Source: JARDZU01 sp963730285 (GTDB taxonomy: Bacteria; Actinomycetota; Acidimicrobiia; Spongiisociales; ZC4RG35). Taken from it: a stretch of DNA of 64,000 nucleotides. Below, piece by piece: positions 61,744-64,000 of the stretch. Location: the NCBI GenBank assembly GCA_963730285.1, contig CAVSQY010000010.1, forward strand, positions 1 through 64,000, in the 5' to 3' direction. A program made the translations under genes and the position numbers. Below the pieces are notes generated by a model that made no database searches, was not told the DNA's origin, and worked only from the letters and a program-made list of their open reading frames with translations. Positions within the stretch are counted from its first letter, which is position 1; each line of letters starts with the position of its first letter.

Positions 61744-63206
61744 GCAAGACTCTCTTCGAGAAGATATGGGAAGAACATGTCGTCGACAGCCCCCGACAGG
61801 AGGCGGCTCGTCTGGAGGCCCTCGCTGAAGCTGGGCTCACCGACCACGGAGAGCTGCTGGGAGAGCACCAGGATCTCATTTACATCGACCTCCATCTGAT
61901 ACATGAGGTGACCTCGCCCCAGGCCTTCGAAGGGTTACGTCGGGCAAGAAGGACCGTCCGCCGACCCGAGCTCACTCTGGGAACCGTCGATCACAACGTC
62001 CCCACCATCGGAAGAGACCTCCCCAATCCCGATCCATTGTCCGGGCAGCAGATCGAGCTGATGCGCCGCAACGCGGAGGAGTTCGGGGTGACGCTCTACG
62101 ACATGTTCGACGTGCGCCAGGGCATCGTCCACATCATCGGGCCGGAGCAGGGGTTCACGCAGCCGGGGATGACCATCGTATGCGGGGACAGCCATACTTC
62201 CACCCACGGCGCCTTCGGCGCGCTCGCCTTCGGCATCGGCACATCGGAGGTCGAGCACGTCCTGGCCACCCAGACTCTCCGCCAGTCAAAGCCCAAGACG
62301 ATGTCGATCGAGGTCACGGGTGAGCTGGCACCGGGCGTAACCGCCAAGGACGTCATCCTGGCCATCATCAACGCGATAGGAGTCCACGGAGGCATCGGCC
62401 ACGTCATCGAATACAGGGGAAGTGTTATTCGCCGGCTATCGATGGAAGGCCGGATGACCATATGCAACATGTCCATCGAGGCCGGGGCCAGGGCTGGGCT
62501 CATCGCCCCCGACGAGACGACCTTCGAGTACATGAAGGGCCGGCCACATGCACCCAAAGGAGAGGACTGGGATAGGGCGGTGGAGCGCTGGCGGCGACTC
62601 ACTACCGACGACGATGCCGGCTTCGATCGCGAGGTGGTGCTCGACGGTGCTGAGATTCGCCCCTTCGTCACTTGGGGGACCAACCCCTCCCAGAGTGTTC
62701 AGGTGGATGGCAGTGTCCCCGCTCCCGAGGATTTCCCGGAACCACAAAGGGAATCAGTGAGGCGGGCGCTCACTTACATGAACCTGACGCCCGGTACACC
62801 GATGAGCGAGATCTCGATCGATCGAGTTTTCATCGGGTCGTGCACCAACGGGCGTATCGAGGATCTCAGGGCCGCATCGAAGGTGGTCGACGGGAAGAAG
62901 GTCGCCGAGGGGGTGACCGCCATGGTGGTGCCGGGCTCGGGTCTGGTGAAACGTCAGGCCGAGGACGAGGGTATCGCCGACGTCTTCATCGCCGCTGGTT
63001 TCGAATGGCGCGATGCCGGCTGCTCGATGTGTCTCGGGATGAACCCCGACATCCTTCTTCCAGGTCAGCGCAGCGCTTCGACCTCGAATCGAAACTTTGA
63101 AGGTCGACAGGGGCCGGGGGGTCGCACTCATCTACTCAGCCCGGAGATGGCCGCGGCGGCAGCAATCGCCGGGCATCTCATCGATGTCCGGGAGGTTTTC
63201 GCATGA
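61740..63206 (+). CDS. leuC: 3-isopropylmalate dehydratase large subunit
   Basis: This 488-residue aconitase-family subunit has the three [4Fe-4S] cysteines C368 (VFIGSCTNGR), C428 and C431 (GCSMCLGMNPD). DSHTSTHGAFGALAFGIGTSE and early TVDHNVPT are typical. With LeuD it isomerises 2- to 3-isopropylmalate. Spacing of the cysteines (60 and 3) equals that of E. coli LeuC. It overlaps leuD by four bases. Confidence 0.97.
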   Translation: MSKTLFEKIWEEHVVDSPRQEAARLEALAEAGLTDHGELLGEHQDLIYIDLHLIHEVTSPQAFEGLRRARRTVRRPELTLGTVDHNVPTIGRDLPNPDPLSGQQIELMRRNAEEFGVTLYDMFDVRQGIVHIIGPEQGFTQPGMTIVCGDSHTSTHGAFGALAFGIGTSEVEHVLATQTLRQSKPKTMSIEVTGELAPGVTAKDVILAIINAIGVHGGIGHVIEYRGSVIRRLSMEGRMTICNMSIEAGARAGLIAPDETTFEYMKGRPHAPKGEDWDRAVERWRRLTTDDDAGFDREVVLDGAEIRPFVTWGTNPSQSVQVDGSVPAPEDFPEPQRESVRRALTYMNLTPGTPMSEISIDRVFIGSCTNGRIEDLRAASKVVDGKKVAEGVTAMVVPGSGLVKRQAEDEGIADVFIAAGFEWRDAGCSMCLGMNPDILLPGQRSASTSNRNFEGRQGPGGRTHLLSPEMAAAAAIAGHLIDVREVFA

Positions 63207-63796
63207 GAGCCGTTTCCGTCGTTCGAGGCAAGGCGATCCCCATGGACAGAGCCAACGTCGACACCGACCAGATCATCCCCGCCAAATACCTCAAGCGGGT
63301 CGAGCGCACCGGTTACGGGCCATATTGCTTCGATGCCTGGCGCCAAGATCCGGACTTTGTGTTGAACAACCCGGCCTACGGCGGTGCCACGATCATGCTG
63401 ACCCGGGAGAACTTCGGCTCTGGATCGAGCCGTGAGCACGCGGTCTGGGCCTTGGAGGGATTCGGGATCGAGGCCCTGATCGGGGTCAGCTTTGCCGACA
63501 TCTTCAAGAGCAACTGCTTCCAGGGCGGGATGATCACGGTCGAGCTGCCCGCAGAGGACATCGATTACCTCATGGACCTGAGCACGGCCAGTCCTGAGAC
63601 GGAGATCGAAGTCGACCTCGAAGCCCAAGAAGTTCGTGCCGGGGACTGGATACGCGGCTTCGACATCGATCCGTTCCGCAAGTATCGGCTCCAGCGCGGT
63701 CTGGACGACATCGCCATGACGCTGGCTTACAGCGCCGACATCGACACGTTCGAGACAGCGAGAGGGCTGAGCCTTCCCAGCACCTCGGAACGCTGA
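63203..63796 (+). CDS. leuD: 3-isopropylmalate dehydratase small subunit
   Basis: This 197-residue swivel-domain subunit begins with MDRANVDTDQIIPAKYLK, then has NFGSGSSREHAVWAL (substrate-binding serine loop) and FADIFKSNCFQGGM. It completes the LeuCD heterodimer and is the last gene of the ilv-leu run. A convergent aroF-type gene ends 14 bases later. Confidence 0.97.
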   Translation: MRAVSVVRGKAIPMDRANVDTDQIIPAKYLKRVERTGYGPYCFDAWRQDPDFVLNNPAYGGATIMLTRENFGSGSSREHAVWALEGFGIEALIGVSFADIFKSNCFQGGMITVELPAEDIDYLMDLSTASPETEIEVDLEAQEVRAGDWIRGFDIDPFRKYRLQRGLDDIAMTLAYSADIDTFETARGLSLPSTSER

Positions 63797-63810
63797 CGCC
63801 TGCAACGTCG

Positions 63811-64000
63811 CTACCGGCCTCGCCCAATGCCCAGGGCTCCCAGCAGATCCTCGAATTGATCGAAACGGAGTGACTGCGGCCCGTCACTGAGAGCATTATC
63901 CGGGTCGGGATGGATCTCCACCATGATCCCGTGTGCGCCGATGGCCTGCGCTGCCAACGCCAGGGGTGCGACCAGATCGCGATTGCCGGCAGCATGAGAG
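63811..64000 (-). CDS. DAHP synthase (aroF/KDOPS-type), C-terminal part
   Basis: The minus-strand frame enters at 64000 and stops at 63811, encoding 63 C-terminal residues: SHAAGNRDLVAPLALAAQAI, then GIMVEIHPDPDNALSDGPQSL and a short tail. This is the end of the 3-deoxy-7-phosphoheptulonate synthase barrel (VEIHPDP.KALSDGPQSL pattern), first enzyme of the shikimate pathway. The type I-beta/KDO8P-synthase-like subgroup is likely. The rest of the gene lies outside the window. Confidence 0.88.
   Translation of the reverse strand, partial: SHAAGNRDLVAPLALAAQAIGAHGIMVEIHPDPDNALSDGPQSLRFDQFEDLLGALGIGRGR

Overview
The window is a high-GC bacterial chromosome segment, most likely from an actinobacterium. 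The evidence is a WhiB-family Fe-S regulator, a compact SigA-type sigma factor, a DUF4032 protein, an RDD protein with actinobacterial-style 9-residue repeats, PspC/LuxR-type signalling, and tRNA genes without an encoded CCA. An early-branching lineage such as Acidimicrobiia is my inference from gene content, not something the sequence proves.

Layout. 1-3078: the C-terminal part of an nSTAND NTPase/beta-propeller protein. 3132-6340: a small decayed integrative island at tRNA-Val(TAC), bounded by a 48-bp duplication of the tRNA 3' end. It carries an AbiE-type toxin-antitoxin pair, a small membrane protein and two integrase relics. 6503-8027: a SigA-like sigma factor convergent with a WhiB7-like regulator. 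That regulator has a complete attenuation-type leader: promoter with AT-rich element, 38-codon upstream ORF, intrinsic terminator. 8083-14894: sensor-like membrane protein, DUF1684 protein, LiaF-like protein, amidohydrolase, a PspC-histidine kinase/LuxR regulator pair, and a divergent PspC/LiaF-like gene. 14891-17808: NAD salvage (pncB, pncA divergent) and a TauE/SafE exporter. 17859-24107: a GH13 enzyme, a PAS-MBL pair, an FTR1 iron permease with a cupredoxin lipoprotein, and an M15 peptidase. 24301-25323: a small acidic protein, a CAT-anticodon tRNA and an HEAAH protein. 25333-29944: an SDR and a form II CO-dehydrogenase-like molybdoenzyme operon. 30038-33302: a coupled UBP zinc finger, REC/thioredoxin-reductase-like fusion and cNMP-binding histidine kinase. 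33368-40737: USP, Aat, quinone oxidoreductase, DAO-type oxidoreductase, a three-gene ABC-2 exporter and an RDD protein.

40783-43515: ilvD and ilvC, divergent. 43523-45822: YccF, a PlsC-like acyltransferase and a frameshifted patatin. 45845-56935: an alpha-glucoside (Agl-type) import and catabolism locus: GH1 enzyme with an NTF2-like tail, ABC ATPase, GH13 alpha-glucosidase, binding protein, two permeases and a ROK sugar kinase. 57011-63796: ilvB-ilvN-leuA-leuB-leuC-leuD, led by a branched-chain leader peptide and terminator. A second Leu/Ile-rich mini-ORF precedes a leuA that lacks the LeuA feedback domain. 63811-64000: the 3' end of a DAHP synthase gene on the minus strand.

Together with ilvD/ilvC, the ilv-leu cluster encodes the shared valine/isoleucine enzymes except the aminotransferase, plus the committed leucine enzymes. 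Control seems to lie largely in RNA leaders. The WhiB7-like leader, the RNA-leader logic of the ilv-leu cluster and the REC/TrxR-like/UBP/cNMP-kinase module are the most informative unusual items. The tRNA island is the clearest sign of horizontal transfer.
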